Shown one piece after another: positions 1 to 9,000 of a stretch of DNA of 64,000 bases. Below the pieces are notes generated by a model, which saw only the letters and a list, made by a program, of their open reading frames with translations, had not been told where the DNA came from and did not search any database. The position numbers and the translations under genes were made by a program. Source of the stretch: Pseudoduganella guangdongensis. GTDB taxonomy: Bacteria > Pseudomonadota > Gammaproteobacteria > Burkholderiales > Burkholderiaceae_D. The stretch is from NCBI RefSeq assembly GCF_009857475.1, contig NZ_WWCJ01000007.1:62001-126000 (forward strand), written 5' to 3'. How positions within the stretch are numbered: position 1 is the first letter of the stretch; every line of letters begins with the position of its first letter.

Positions 1-872
1 AAGTCGTGCGCCACGCCGCCGGTGAGCTGGCCGATCGACTCCATCTTCTGCGCCTGGAACAGGTCCGCGCGCGCCTGCTCCAGCGTTTCCGCCGCCAGGC
101 GCTTCTCGGTGTTGTCGCGCGTGACCTTGGCGAAGCCGATCAAGTCGCCGCCGTCGTCGTACAGGGCATCGACCACGGCATGGGCCCAAAAGCGCGTGCC
201 GTCCTTACGCACGCGCCAGCCCTCCGATTCGTAGCGTCCCTCGCGCGCGGCGATGGCCAGGGCGCGCTCCGGCGCCCCCTCCTGCCGGTCCTCCGCGGTG
301 AAGAAGCGGCGGTAATGGCTGCCCAGCACCTCGTCCGGCGCATAGCCCTTGATGCGCTCCGCGCCCAGGTTCCAGTTGGTGATCAGTCCTTCCGGCGAGA
401 GCATGTAAATGGCGTAGTCGATCACGCCCTGCACCAGCAGGCGGAAGCGCTGCTCGCTTTCGCGCAGCGCGTCGAGCACGCGCCGCCCGTCCGTGATATC
501 GCGCGCCACCTTGGCAAAGCCGATATGCTCGCCGTCCTGCGCATACACCGGGTCGATCACCACCGAGGCCCAGAAGCGGCTGCCGTCCTTGCGCACGCGC
601 CAGCCCTCGCATTCATAACGCCCTTCCTGCAGGGCCGTGGCCAGGGCCTGCTGCGACAAACCGGACTGCCGGTCCTCGGGCGTGTGCAGGCGCGAGAAAT
701 GCATGCCGAGCGCCTCGTCCTCGCGATAGCCGCTGGTGCGCTGGGCGCCGACATTCCAGCTGGTGACATGGCCTTGGGGATCGAGCATGCAGATGGCGTA
801 ATCACTGATGCTGGCCACCAGCAGTTCATAACGGCTTGACAGACTTTCCAGCGCTGGCGGATCGGTAATCAT
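1..872 (-). CDS. Tandem-PAS sensor histidine kinase, 3' part missing (window edge)
   Basis: The frame opens with ATG at 872 (MITDPPALESL) and runs off the left edge without a stop, so only about 290 N-terminal residues are visible. Two PAS domains of very similar sequence follow each other (about residues 12-125 and 135-250). Each carries the W-N-x-GA-x-R/E motif and the PAC signature EGWRVRKDG(S/T)RFWA, and each ends in GFAKV(A/T)RD. The last visible residues, MESIGQLTGGVAHD, are a HisKA H-box with the phospho-accepting His. The protein is therefore a PAS-PAS-HisKA kinase, very probably followed by HATPase and perhaps a receiver outside the window. No transmembrane segment is visible, so it is likely a cytoplasmic sensor. 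Divergent neighbour: the secreted unknown at 942. Confidence 0.85.
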   Translation of the reverse strand, partial: MITDPPALESLSSRYELLVASISDYAICMLDPQGHVTSWNVGAQRTSGYREDEALGMHFSRLHTPEDRQSGLSQQALATALQEGRYECEGWRVRKDGSRFWASVVIDPVYAQDGEHIGFAKVARDITDGRRVLDALRESEQRFRLLVQGVIDYAIYMLSPEGLITNWNLGAERIKGYAPDEVLGSHYRRFFTAEDRQEGAPERALAIAAREGRYESEGWRVRKDGTRFWAHAVVDALYDDGGDLIGFAKVTRDNTEKRLAAETLEQARADLFQAQKMESIGQLTGGVAHD

Positions 873-941
873 CGGTTACAGAGCGCACTGCTGGCGCCTT
901 GGTTGAGCAGGGATTCCAGCAGAATGCCACAATCTGCAATT

Positions 942-1916
942 ATGTGGAAACTGCTGTTCCTGTTGCTGGCGACGCAGGCCGTGCCGCAAGTGGACGTGCC
1001 CAGCACCCGCTCGCCGGTGGACAAATCCTACCGCAAAATGCTGCAGGGCATGCAGCGCTTTGCGCATGAGCAGGCAGCCCTGGCGCCGCAAGCCGCGCTG
1101 CGCTTTCGCCTGCTGCCGCGCCAGCCGGGTAGGACGCTCGATGGCGTACGCCTGCGTGTGGCCGGCGACACGCGCAGCATGGACGTGGCGCTGGCCCCCG
1201 ACCACAGCTTTACCCTGGTGCGCGACGAGACGCTGTGGCGCGAAGATGCCGCCGTGCTGGCCAACCGCAGGACGTTGTCCATGACATGGCGCGCCGAGGT
1301 GCGCAGCGCGGGCGTACCGCCCGGCATGCGGCGCCTGGGCGATCTGCGCCTGGAATGCCGGGTCGGCATGGAGGCCGGGCTGGTCTCCAATAATGCCCAC
1401 CTGTTTGCCTGGCTGGACGAAGCCCTGCGCAGCCCGGAGCGGGTCTGCACCGACCCGCGCGGCAACTACTTGTTTTTTGCCGAGCGGCCGCTGTTCTCGG
1501 TCACCCTGCAACACGGCGCGCGCCGCGCCACCCTGCCCTTCCACGCCCTGTATGCGGGCAACCCGCCGGCCAGCGAATTGCCCTACTGCGACTGCCAGGT
1601 GCTGCTCGAGCACAGCTATTACGCACCGCTGTGGGACCGCAGTTGGCCGGACGACACCCTCCTCAGTTTTGAATACATGGACGACACGCCGCCGGCCAGC
1701 CGCGCCGCCCCGCCCGACCGCGCCGCCGCGCTGGCCGCCTTCGGACCGCCGCACACACGCCTGCGTTTCGACAGCGGGCGCGAAGTGTGGCTGTACCAAT
1801 CGGCGCCGCCGGCCGCCCTGCCCCGCACGCCGGACCAGCGCCCCCGGCTGGGCGAACACATCCTGCTGTTCAGCCCCGACGGCGCCACCCGCAAAGCCCG
1901 CCAGCGCGCGCCCTGA
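942..1916 (+). CDS. Unknown secreted protein
   Basis: I do not recognise this 324-residue protein. The start at 942 (MWKLLFLLLATQAVPQ) gives a plain Sec signal peptide; in-frame ATG 924 and TTG 903 are possible but put charged residues ahead of the hydrophobic core. The mature part has scattered cysteines (including YCDCQ near residue 215) and many tryptophans and aromatics, and shows no catalytic motif I can name. The stop codon runs directly into a palindrome that can act as its terminator. Divergent from the PAS kinase, with a 69-base gap that must hold both promoters. Coding status is supported by length, codon pattern and the signal peptide. Confidence 0.6.
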   Translation: MWKLLFLLLATQAVPQVDVPSTRSPVDKSYRKMLQGMQRFAHEQAALAPQAALRFRLLPRQPGRTLDGVRLRVAGDTRSMDVALAPDHSFTLVRDETLWREDAAVLANRRTLSMTWRAEVRSAGVPPGMRRLGDLRLECRVGMEAGLVSNNAHLFAWLDEALRSPERVCTDPRGNYLFFAERPLFSVTLQHGARRATLPFHALYAGNPPASELPYCDCQVLLEHSYYAPLWDRSWPDDTLLSFEYMDDTPPASRAAPPDRAAALAAFGPPHTRLRFDSGREVWLYQSAPPAALPRTPDQRPRLGEHILLFSPDGATRKARQRAP

Positions 1917-1942
1917 AAAAATAGGGACGTACCCCATTTTTT
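1916..1942. repeat. REP-like palindrome, probable terminator
   Basis: The two arms are AAAAAATAGGG (1916-1926) and CCCCATTTTTT (1932-1942). They pair with one mismatch around the loop ACGTA. The 5' arm starts at the last base of the preceding stop codon, and the T-run makes a good intrinsic terminator. Palindromes with a GGGACGTACCC-type core recur in betaproteobacterial intergenic DNA, so this may be a REP element used as a terminator (inference). Confidence 0.6.
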
Positions 1943-1954
1943 AAGCAAGGGGCC

Positions 1955-1984
1955 TTGGCAAACGGAAAAATCCCCTGCTATAAT
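1955..1984 (+). promoter_or_regulatory. Sigma-70 promoter of tRNA-Phe
   Basis: TTGGCA (1955-1960), an 18-base spacer, and a perfect TATAAT (1979-1984). The tRNA begins 11 bases after the -10 box. This is the closest match to consensus that I noticed in the window, as expected for a stable RNA. Confidence 0.8.
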
Positions 1985-1994
1985 TGCGCGCCTT

Positions 1995-2070
1995 GGCCTG
2001 GTAGCTCAGTTGGTAGAGCAGAGGATTGAAAATCCTTGTGTCGGTGGTTCGATTCCGCCCCGGGCCACCA
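1995..2070 (+). tRNA. tRNA-Phe (GAA)
   Basis: A 76-nt cloverleaf with CCA encoded. The acceptor strands GGCCTGG and CCGGGCC pair with one G-U. The D-arm contains AGCTCAGTTGGTAGAGC, the anticodon loop TTGAAAA carries GAA (2028-2030), and the T-arm has the GGTTCGATTCC motif. It is a single-gene unit with its own promoter and terminator. Confidence 0.97.
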
Positions 2071-2080
2071 AGTTTCAGGA

Positions 2081-2108
2081 AAAAGCCAACCTCACGGTTG
2101 GCTTTTTT
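2081..2108 (+). terminator. Intrinsic terminator of tRNA-Phe
   Basis: A perfect 11-bp stem, AAAAGCCAACC (2081-2091) and GGTTGGCTTTT (2096-2106), with loop TCAC and a T-run. It begins 10 bases after the CCA end. Confidence 0.9.
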
Positions 2109-2143
2109 CTTGCCCTAATAGTTAGCAAATCAATAATACTGCA

Positions 2144-2743
2144 ATGAAGAAATCTCTGTCTACCCTGGCCATCCTGGCCGCAGCTTCCTCCGCCCACGCC
2201 CAAATCGCGCAAGTCGCTCCCGCCCCGCTTAAACCCGTCCACGGCTTTGTCGGCCTGGGCATCACCGGCGGCGGCAAAAAACTGGCCACAGCCGAATACA
2301 CCAACGGCCGCAGCGCCAATATCAAATCCGGCGGCGGCGTGTACTTCACCGGCGGCGTGGACTTCCGCATCAACGAGCAGTTTTCGGCGCAAACCAGCCT
2401 GAATTTCCACGTTGATGACCAGACCGCCCAGAACGGCAGCCTGAAGTTCCAGCGCTTCCCGCTTGAAGCCCTGGCCTTCTACCACATCGACCAGAACTGG
2501 AAAATCGGCACCGGCCTGCGCTACGTGACGGGCGCCAAGTTGAGCGGTAGTGGCGTGGCGGACATCGCCGACGTCAAGTTCAAGAACACGTTGAGCAGCG
2601 TGGTGGAAGCCGAGTACCTGTTCTCGCCGCAACTAAGCGTAAAAATGCGCTACGTGAACGAGAAGTTTGAAGAAAAGAACAGCCGTTACCCGGCCGAGGT
2701 GAAGGCCAACCACGTTGGCGTTTCCGGCAACTTCTACTTCTAA
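2144..2743 (+). CDS. Small outer-membrane beta-barrel protein
   Basis: A 199-residue protein with a Sec signal peptide (MKKSLSTLAILAAASSAHA, cleaved about residue 19). The rest shows alternating hydrophobic/polar stretches typical of an eight-stranded barrel, glycine/asparagine-rich turns, and a C-terminal aromatic (GNFYF) matching the BamA-recognised terminal strand. This resembles OmpA/OmpW-like porin-family proteins; the exact family is not certain. Tyrosine-rich strands such as LSVKMRYVNEKF near the end fit the barrel. It stands alone between tRNA-Phe and the convergent sulfatase gene. No clear Shine-Dalgarno precedes the ATG. Confidence 0.75.
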   Translation: MKKSLSTLAILAAASSAHAQIAQVAPAPLKPVHGFVGLGITGGGKKLATAEYTNGRSANIKSGGGVYFTGGVDFRINEQFSAQTSLNFHVDDQTAQNGSLKFQRFPLEALAFYHIDQNWKIGTGLRYVTGAKLSGSGVADIADVKFKNTLSSVVEAEYLFSPQLSVKMRYVNEKFEEKNSRYPAEVKANHVGVSGNFYF

Positions 2744-2802
2744 GCATGAAAGCCCGGCCAGGCGTAATCCCGCTCTGGCAATGTCGCCCTAGCGCACCAG
2801 GG

Positions 2803-4686
2803 CTACTGGCTCTTCCAATCCCTGATCAACCGCAACAGCTCGCCGTGCTCGCGTGAGCCGGGCTGGACCTGGTTCAGCGGCAGCGGTCGCGCCAGCCAAG
2901 GCGCGCTTACCTCATTGTTGTTCTGGTTGACCGTCAGGCGCGTGCCATCGCTGTAGCGATAGCCGAGGAACTGCGGCGCGGACATCACGCCCACCACCTG
3001 CAGCACGCCATCGCCCCGGGCAGGCGGCGGCGCTGCCGGTGTCATCCGCGCGCCGAGACTGCGCAGCAGGGCCGCCGCCATATCGGTCTGGCCGAGCAGG
3101 CGGCCGAACTCCGGCAGCGGGCGGTTGGCCACCAGCAGCGCATTCATCTGCGTGTCGTTCACCTGCATGCCGTGCCCCAGCACGCCGTCGTCAAACAGCG
3201 ATTCGCCATGGTCGCCGGCCGCCACCACCAGGGTGCGCTGGTAGACCTCGCGCTGGCGCAGGCGTTTGACCAGCTCGCCGGTCGCCCAGTCCGAATAGGC
3301 CACGGCGTTCAGGTAGGTCTGCTGCAACTGCGCCCGCGTGTCGCTCGAAATCGCATGGCGCGCCAGCGGTTCCTGCACCAGCGTCTTGGGCATGGCCTTG
3401 TGGTAGTAGGGGAAATGCGCGGCCTGCAAATTCACATACAGGAACACCGGGCGCTTCCAGTCGATGCGCTCGGCAATGCGGTCGAACTCGGCCAGCAGGC
3501 GCTCGTTCGACAAGGCCGCGCTGCCGGGCGAAGCGGAGACAAACACGCGCTCATCCACCGCCGAACGGGCGTCGAAGAAGATGTCGGCCAGCTCACGCGA
3601 GCGGCTGGCCTGGTCGATGTCGCCGAACGATTCGTCCTGGCCGGACAGTACGACAATCTGGTAGCCCTGGGCTTTCAGCACGCCGAACAGGGTATCGCCC
3701 AGCGGCAGCTTGGCCCCCAGGCTGCCGCGGAAGATGGCTTTGAGCGAGCTGGTGGTAAAACCGGTATGGCTGAAGTACTGGCGGCCCACCACGCCCTCCG
3801 CGCCCAGTGCGCGCCAGTGCGGCGTGACCGGCTGGTCGCCAACGCTGGCGTCGATCACGTCGGCGCGCGTGCTTTCGGCCACCACCAGCAGCAAGTTGTC
3901 CTTGCGGGCGCCAAAGCTGATGGCGGGCGGCGCGGTGTCCGCCGCCGCCTCACGGTAGTGCTGCTGCATGAATTGCACCAGGCCCGGCGCCGCGCTCGGC
4001 GCCACCATCTTCACCAGGCCGTCGGCCAGCGCGTAGGCTGTGACGCGCGACAGGTTTTTCTTGGCGGCCGGCATCGACTGCGCCGCCGGCACAATAGCCA
4101 GCAAGCCCGCCAGGCACCACACCGCACGGCGGCTGCTGCGCAGGCGGAAACGGCGGTCGGTCGGCAGCGCCTTGCGGCCCCAGCGTTTGCCCAGGATGCG
4201 CCAGGCCAGCACGGCGGCCAGCACCGCCAGGACCGTGCCGATGGCGACGATGATCGCTTCGTCGATGGCATACAGCAGCGCGTCGGCCAGGCTGCCGCCG
4301 CCCAGGTTGCGCACCACGGCCATGCTCATGAAATCGCCGAAGTAGCTGAGGATCTGGTAGCGCAGCACCACCAGGATGAAGCTGACGCCGCCATACAGCA
4401 CCACGAACAGGTAATTCACCATCTGCAGCGGCAGGCGCAGCCAGCTCCCCAGCAGCAGCACCAGCTGGCTGAAAAAGCCGGCCAGCAGCAGTTCGGCCAC
4501 CAGCAACATGCCCAGGAAAATGCTGCGCTCGTCTGCGCCGGACAATTGCGCATCCTGCAGGAAGCCGCCGCTGAAAATGTTGTACTTCTTCTCCAGCAGG
4601 ACCAGGTCGGTCAGGGTGAGGAACAGCGCGATGGCGCAGACATACAGGCCCATCGAACGCGATGAGCGGCGAAGATAAGAAAACAT
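2803..4686 (-). CDS. Membrane sulfatase / phosphoethanolamine-transferase-type enzyme
   Basis: A 627-residue alkaline-phosphatase-superfamily protein. The N-terminal third has about five membrane helices (residues 12-30, 57-80, 92-112, 143-163, 190-203). The periplasmic domain begins near residue 260 with LLLVVAESTRAD, where Thr273 is the expected nucleophile as in LTA synthase and lipid A phosphoethanolamine transferases. Metal-ligand blocks follow: NLQAAHFPYY and GDHGESLFDDGVLGHG. The likely role is transfer or hydrolysis of a phospho- or sulfo-group on an envelope glycan or lipid. It lacks the cysteine-rich pattern I associate with EptA, so LTA-synthase/YejM-like is the better comparison. 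Substrate unknown. It is monocistronic, convergent with the barrel gene, and its upstream flank is the AT-rich rnk leader region. Confidence 0.8.
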   Translation of the reverse strand: MFSYLRRSSRSMGLYVCAIALFLTLTDLVLLEKKYNIFSGGFLQDAQLSGADERSIFLGMLLVAELLLAGFFSQLVLLLGSWLRLPLQMVNYLFVVLYGGVSFILVVLRYQILSYFGDFMSMAVVRNLGGGSLADALLYAIDEAIIVAIGTVLAVLAAVLAWRILGKRWGRKALPTDRRFRLRSSRRAVWCLAGLLAIVPAAQSMPAAKKNLSRVTAYALADGLVKMVAPSAAPGLVQFMQQHYREAAADTAPPAISFGARKDNLLLVVAESTRADVIDASVGDQPVTPHWRALGAEGVVGRQYFSHTGFTTSSLKAIFRGSLGAKLPLGDTLFGVLKAQGYQIVVLSGQDESFGDIDQASRSRELADIFFDARSAVDERVFVSASPGSAALSNERLLAEFDRIAERIDWKRPVFLYVNLQAAHFPYYHKAMPKTLVQEPLARHAISSDTRAQLQQTYLNAVAYSDWATGELVKRLRQREVYQRTLVVAAGDHGESLFDDGVLGHGMQVNDTQMNALLVANRPLPEFGRLLGQTDMAAALLRSLGARMTPAAPPPARGDGVLQVVGVMSAPQFLGYRYSDGTRLTVNQNNNEVSAPWLARPLPLNQVQPGSREHGELLRLIRDWKSQ

Positions 4687-4815
4687 GGCAAAAGGGGAGG
4701 CTGCAGGCGGGGCGTAGGATTATACCTACATAAATTACTTCTGGTGAAAATTTATTGCATATGAGATATCAATATTTCCAATTATGCAAAACACACCGGT
4801 GCGCCGATAAAGCGC

Positions 4816-4821
4816 TATACT
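4816..4821 (+). promoter_or_regulatory. -10 box of the rnk leader transcript
   Basis: TATACT at 4816-4821, with a poor -35 region upstream in AT-rich DNA. The expected transcription start is about 4828, which leaves at most a base or two before the ATG of the upstream ORF at 4829. That ORF would then be translated from a leaderless end (inference). Confidence 0.5.
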
Positions 4822-4828
4822 CGCCCCC

Positions 4829-4921
4829 ATGACGACCCTGGCCGCCATCGCTGCTCGCTGCACCGCCGCCTCCCTGCCAGGGAGCGCTGCCCGCACGCCC
4901 GTCATCACCTGGCTTTTCTAA
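4829..4921 (+). CDS. 30-residue upstream ORF in the rnk leader
   Basis: The ORF runs from ATG 4829 to TAA 4921. It starts MTTLAAIAARCTAASL and ends RTPVITWLF followed by the stop. It has no Shine-Dalgarno, but a -10 box (4816-4821) would place the transcript start at or just before the ATG. The stop codon abuts the first base of a hairpin (4922-4974) that precedes rnk. This arrangement is typical of leader peptides whose translation controls a downstream structure. The hydrophobic, Trp- and Pro-containing C-terminus would suit ribosome stalling. No homology search was possible, so coding status rests on layout. Confidence 0.5.
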   Translation: MTTLAAIAARCTAASLPGSAARTPVITWLF

Positions 4922-4974
4922 GGCTCGGTGGGGCCAAGCCGGGGTTAAACCCGGCCTGCTTCGCCTCCCGAGCC
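4922..4974 (+). promoter_or_regulatory. Structured RNA leader of rnk
   Basis: Outer helix GGCTCGG (4922-4928) with CCGAGCC (4968-4974). It encloses an inner hairpin GCCGGG (4938-4943) with CCCGGC (4950-4955) and loop GTTAAA. A ribosome sitting on the uORF stop at 4919-4921 would cover the outer 5' strand. The rest of the 336-base stretch 4687-5022 is AT-rich upstream DNA (4687-4815) and a short unstructured linker to the rnk ribosome-binding site. Confidence 0.5.
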
Positions 4975-5022
4975 GCTCCAGCATCCCATCCCCCACGCTG
5001 AAACGAAACCAGGAGATTGCCC

Positions 5023-5424
5023 ATGCAACCCAATATCATTGTCTCTTCGCTCGACCTCGAACGGCTGGAAGCCCTGGCCGACGCCCTGCCCCCAGGCCAC
5101 AGCGCCGCCAGCGCCCTGCTCGACGAGCTGGCGCGCGCCGACGTGCGGGCGCCGCAGGACATGCCGCCCCAGGTGGTGACCATGAATTCCACCGTGCGCT
5201 TTGCGCTGGAGGGCGCCGAGGAGCGCTGCCTGACGCTGGCTTACCCCAAGGATATGGGCCAGGTGGCGGACGCCATTTCCATCCTGAGCCCGGTCGGCAC
5301 CGCCCTGCTCGGCCTGTCGGCGGGCGACTGCATCGACTGGCCGCGCCCGGACGGCCAGCTGGCGCAGGTGCGCCTGCTGGAAGTGCTGTACCAGCCGGAA
5401 CGCGCCGGCGACTATTTCCGCTAG
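5023..5424 (+). CDS. rnk: Rnk, nucleoside diphosphate kinase regulator (GreA/GreB C-terminal fold)
   Basis: A 133-residue protein. The ATG at 5023 is chosen over TTG 5017 because AGGAG (5011-5015) lies 7 bases ahead. It begins NIIVSSLDLERLEALAD, the short N-terminal helical pair of Rnk, and continues into a GreA/GreB-like C-terminal domain (from about residue 45: VTMNSTVRFAL, LTLAYPKDM, ISILSPVGTALLGLSAGDCIDW). In E. coli Rnk binds RNA polymerase and affects nucleoside diphosphate kinase and polyphosphate levels; that role is family knowledge. It follows an upstream ORF and structured leader that probably control its expression. A weak hairpin follows at 5440-5463. Confidence 0.9.
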   Translation: MQPNIIVSSLDLERLEALADALPPGHSAASALLDELARADVRAPQDMPPQVVTMNSTVRFALEGAEERCLTLAYPKDMGQVADAISILSPVGTALLGLSAGDCIDWPRPDGQLAQVRLLEVLYQPERAGDYFR

Positions 5425-5439
5425 CGCGCCCCTTGCGTG

Positions 5440-5463
5440 GCCTGACGTACAAACATGTCAGGC
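5440..5463 (+). terminator. Weak hairpin after rnk
   Basis: GCCTGAC (5440-5446) and GTCAGGC (5457-5463) are perfect arms around a 10-base loop, but no T-run follows. It could be a weak terminator or an operator for the PPOX gene. Confidence 0.3.
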
Positions 5464-5509
5464 GTGCGCCCCTAGAATTGCCCTGGACAAAACCAGCAAG
5501 GGGGAACGC

Positions 5510-6043
5510 ATGAGCTCGATCAACCAGCAACAAGCGGAGCACAATGTCAGCCATCTGGCGGGCCAGGCCGCCATCGACAAACTGGCCGAACTGGCGCGCG
5601 CAGCGCAAACCTGCTTCTTCTGCACCGTGGCGCTCGGCCCGGACGGCGGCGAGCGGCCGATGACGGTGCTCGATGTCGATGCCCAGGGCAACCTCTGGTT
5701 CCTGAGCGCCAGCGACAGCCAGCAGAACGAGGAGATCGCCGCCAATCCTCAGGTGAAGCTGTTCTTCCAGGCGGCCCAGCATGGGCCGTTCATGGTGCTG
5801 CAAGGCCAGACCAGCATTTCGCGCGACCGCGCCCGCATCGAACAGTTGTGGCGCTTCCCGCACAACACCTGGTTCACCGGCGGAAAGGACGATCCGCGCA
5901 TCACCGTGCTGCAGGTCGCGCCGCAGCACGGCTATTACTGGGACACCAAGCACGGCGGCGCCGTGGCCGGGGTCAAGATGCTGCTCGGGGCCGTGCTCGG
6001 GCAAACGCTGGACGACTCGATCGAAGGCAAGCTGCGCCCCTGA
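5510..6043 (+). CDS. Pyridoxamine 5'-phosphate oxidase-fold protein (general stress protein 26 type)
   Basis: A 177-residue split-barrel flavin-binding protein. The core CFFCTVALGPDGGERPMTVL (about residues 35-56), then LWFLSASDSQQNEEI and NPQVKLFFQ, match the GSP26/PPOX_putative pattern, which binds FMN or F420-like cofactors. The C-terminal part (GYYWDTKHGGAVAGVKMLLG) is the usual tail of this subgroup. The start follows AAGGGGGAA. It is probably a cytosolic flavoprotein linked to stress. It is not an authentic PdxH, which is longer and has a different C-terminus. It stands alone, and its 3' end is close to that of the convergent GGDEF gene. Confidence 0.85.
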   Translation: MSSINQQQAEHNVSHLAGQAAIDKLAELARAAQTCFFCTVALGPDGGERPMTVLDVDAQGNLWFLSASDSQQNEEIAANPQVKLFFQAAQHGPFMVLQGQTSISRDRARIEQLWRFPHNTWFTGGKDDPRITVLQVAPQHGYYWDTKHGGAVAGVKMLLGAVLGQTLDDSIEGKLRP

Positions 6044-6059
6044 GGCGCGGCAGCCGGCG

Positions 6060-9000
6060 CTACGCCTCGCTCAACTGCGGCGCCGGCGCGCCCGCCGGGC
6101 CGCACACGCGGTTGCGCCCTGCGCGCTTGGCGCAGTACAGCGCGGCGTCGGCCTGCTGTACCAGCTGCCCGACCGGCTCGCCCTGCAGCGGCTGGCAGAC
6201 CGCCACGCCCAGGCTGAGCGTGATCACCGGCGCCACGGCCGACGCCGGGTGCGGGATGGCCAGCGCGGCGCAGGCGGCGCGCAATTCCTCGGCGATGGCA
6301 AGCGCCCCTTCCAGCCCCGTGTTGGCGCACAGGAAGACGAACTCCTCGCCGCCATAGCGCGCGGCCAGGTCGCCGCCGCGCCGCACATGCTGCTGGAACA
6401 CGCCGGCCACCGCCGCCAGGCAGCGATCGCCCTCCTGGTGGCCCAGGGTGTCGTTGTAATCCTTGAAGTAGTCGATATCGCACATCACCAGCGCCAGCGG
6501 GGCGCCGCTGCGCGCGGCGCGCTGCCATTCGTCGTGCAGCGCCGCGTCGAAGCGGCGCCGGTTGGCCAGGCCGGTCAGGGCGTCGGCAAAGGACAGGCGC
6601 GACAGGTGCTCGTTGGCCAGTTTCAGCGCTTCGGTCTTTTCCGCCACCACGCGTTTCATCTCGGCCTCGCGCCGGCGCAGCTGGCGCACGCGCAGGCGGT
6701 ACAGGCCGTAGAACAAGCCCAAGGTGCCCAAGCCCAGCAGCGCGGCGAACCAGCGCGTCTGGTAGAAGTATGGCGGCACCGTCAACAGCAGCCCCGCCCC
6801 GGCCTCGCTCCAGCGCTGGCCGTCGATGCTGGCGGCAACGCGGAAGCGGTACTGACCGTGCCCCAGCGCCGGGAAGGTCACGGCGCGGCTCGGCCCGACG
6901 TCGATCCAGTCGCCAACCAGGCCCTCCATGCGGTAGCGGAAGCGCACACGCTCGGCGTGCACCAAGCTGTGCGCGTGGTAATGGATCGACAGGGTGAGCG
7001 GCCCGGGCGGCAGCCACAGCGCCGGCGCAAGCGCCTGGCTGGCGCCGTTCACGCTCACGCGCTGCAATTCCACCGCCGGCGGGCGCGCCGAATCGGGCAG
7101 TTGGCGCGGATCCACCGTCACCACGCCACGCGCGGACGGCAGCAGCAGGTTGCCGGCGCCATCGAGCGCGCTGGTGGGCTGCAGGCCGCCGGCGAAGGTG
7201 GTGCTGCGCATCACGTCGGCCGGACCGAAACCGTCCGACCGCACGCGCGCCAGCTTGCCCTCGGCGAAGGCGTCCAGCTCGCGCCGCGCGACGCGGTAGA
7301 AGCCGCGGTTCGCGGTCAGCCACAAATAGCCGTCGCGGTCTTCCAGGATGCTGAGGCAGGTGCCGTCCCACAGGCCGTCGGCTGGGCGGATGCTGGCCAG
7401 GCGGTCGCCGCGCATGCGGTTCAGGCCATCGCCATTGCTGCCGATCCACAGGCTGCCGGCGGCGTCTTCGTAGAGCGCCATGATCCAGTTCGACAGCAGG
7501 CCGTCGGCCGCGGTCAGGGTCTGGAAGGCGCCGCCCCGGTAGCGCACCAGGCCGTCGCCGGTGGTGCCGAACCACAGCGTGCCGGCGCGGTCCTGCAGGA
7601 TGGCGCTGATGCCGCCGCTGGGCGCGCCGGGCGCGCGCACCGCTTCAAAGCCATTGCCGGCCAGGCGCGCCAGGCCGGACTGGGTGCCGGCCCACAACAC
7701 GCCCTGGCGGTCCTGGTACAGCACGCGCACGTCGGAACTGGGCAAGCCCTGCGCCGTATCGAACACGCTCACCTTGCCTTGGCGCAGGCGCGCCACGCCG
7801 CCGGTGTAGGTGCCGATCCACAGCGTGCCGTCGCGCTCTTCCAGCAGGCTGGAAATCTCTTCGCTGGGCAGGCCGGCCTGCTTGCCCAGCACCTGGATGC
7901 CGTCGGCGTCGATGCGGTTCAAGCCGCCGCCCGCGGTGGCGACCCAGGTCACGCCATGGCGCCCCGGCAGCACCGAGCGCACATTGTCGTGCGACAGGCC
8001 TTCCGGTACGCCCAGCACGGCGAAGGGGCGGCTGCGCAGGCGCGCCAGGCCGCTGACCCAGGTGCCGACCCAGATGCTGCCTTCACGGTCGGCCAGCAGC
8101 GACCAGACATGGTCGCCCGCCAGCCCGCCGCTGCTGGCGATGGCGCTGAAGCGCTCGCCCACCATGCGTACCAGGCCGCTGCCCCAGGTGCCGATCCACA
8201 ACGCGCCGCCGGCGTCGCGCACCAGCGCGGTCAGCTGGTCGGTCGGCAGGCCGTCGGCCGTGGTGTACACCTTGATGCGCTCGCCCTGCACGCGCGCCAG
8301 GCCGCCGCCGGCGGTGGCGGCCCAGACCCCGCCGGCCGGGTCGGCCAGCACCGCGCGCACCTGCAAATGGGGGAAGCCGTTGTCCGGGGTATAGCTGCGG
8401 AAGCGCCCGCCGCTATAGGCAATCAGGCCGCCGCCGGAACTGGCGATCCACAGCACGCCGTCGCGGTCGAAGGCCAGCGCGCGCAGGCGGTCGGTGGGCA
8501 GGCCGTCGGCCTGGCGGAAATAGCGCGCGGCGCCGTTTTGCCAGCGCACCAAGCCGCTGCTCGTGGCGGCCCAGATCGCGCCATCGGGCGCCTGGGCGAA
8601 CGACCAGACGCGCTGGTCGCCCAGCGTGCCGGCGGAGAACATCTGGCGGAATTTGCCGTCGCGGTACAGGGCGGCGCCCTTGTTATGGCCAATCCACAGG
8701 TTGCGCTGCGCGTCCTGCATCAGGGCCACTACCGGCTGCGAGGCGATGTCGGCCGAATCGCTGGTGTCGAAGGTGGTGAAGCGCTGGCCGTCGAAGCGCG
8801 CCAGGCCGGCCAGGGTGCCGACCCACACCGAACCGTCGCTGGCGTGCACCAGGGCGGAGACGGCGTTCTGCGGCAAGCCCTGCTCGACTTGCCAGCCTTC
8901 CACCCGGTACTGGCTCAGCGCGCGTTCGGGCGCGCTGGCCAACAATGGGGCAGCGGCGGGTGCGGTGGCTGGCGCAGCGGCGTGCGCCCCCAGCGCGGCG

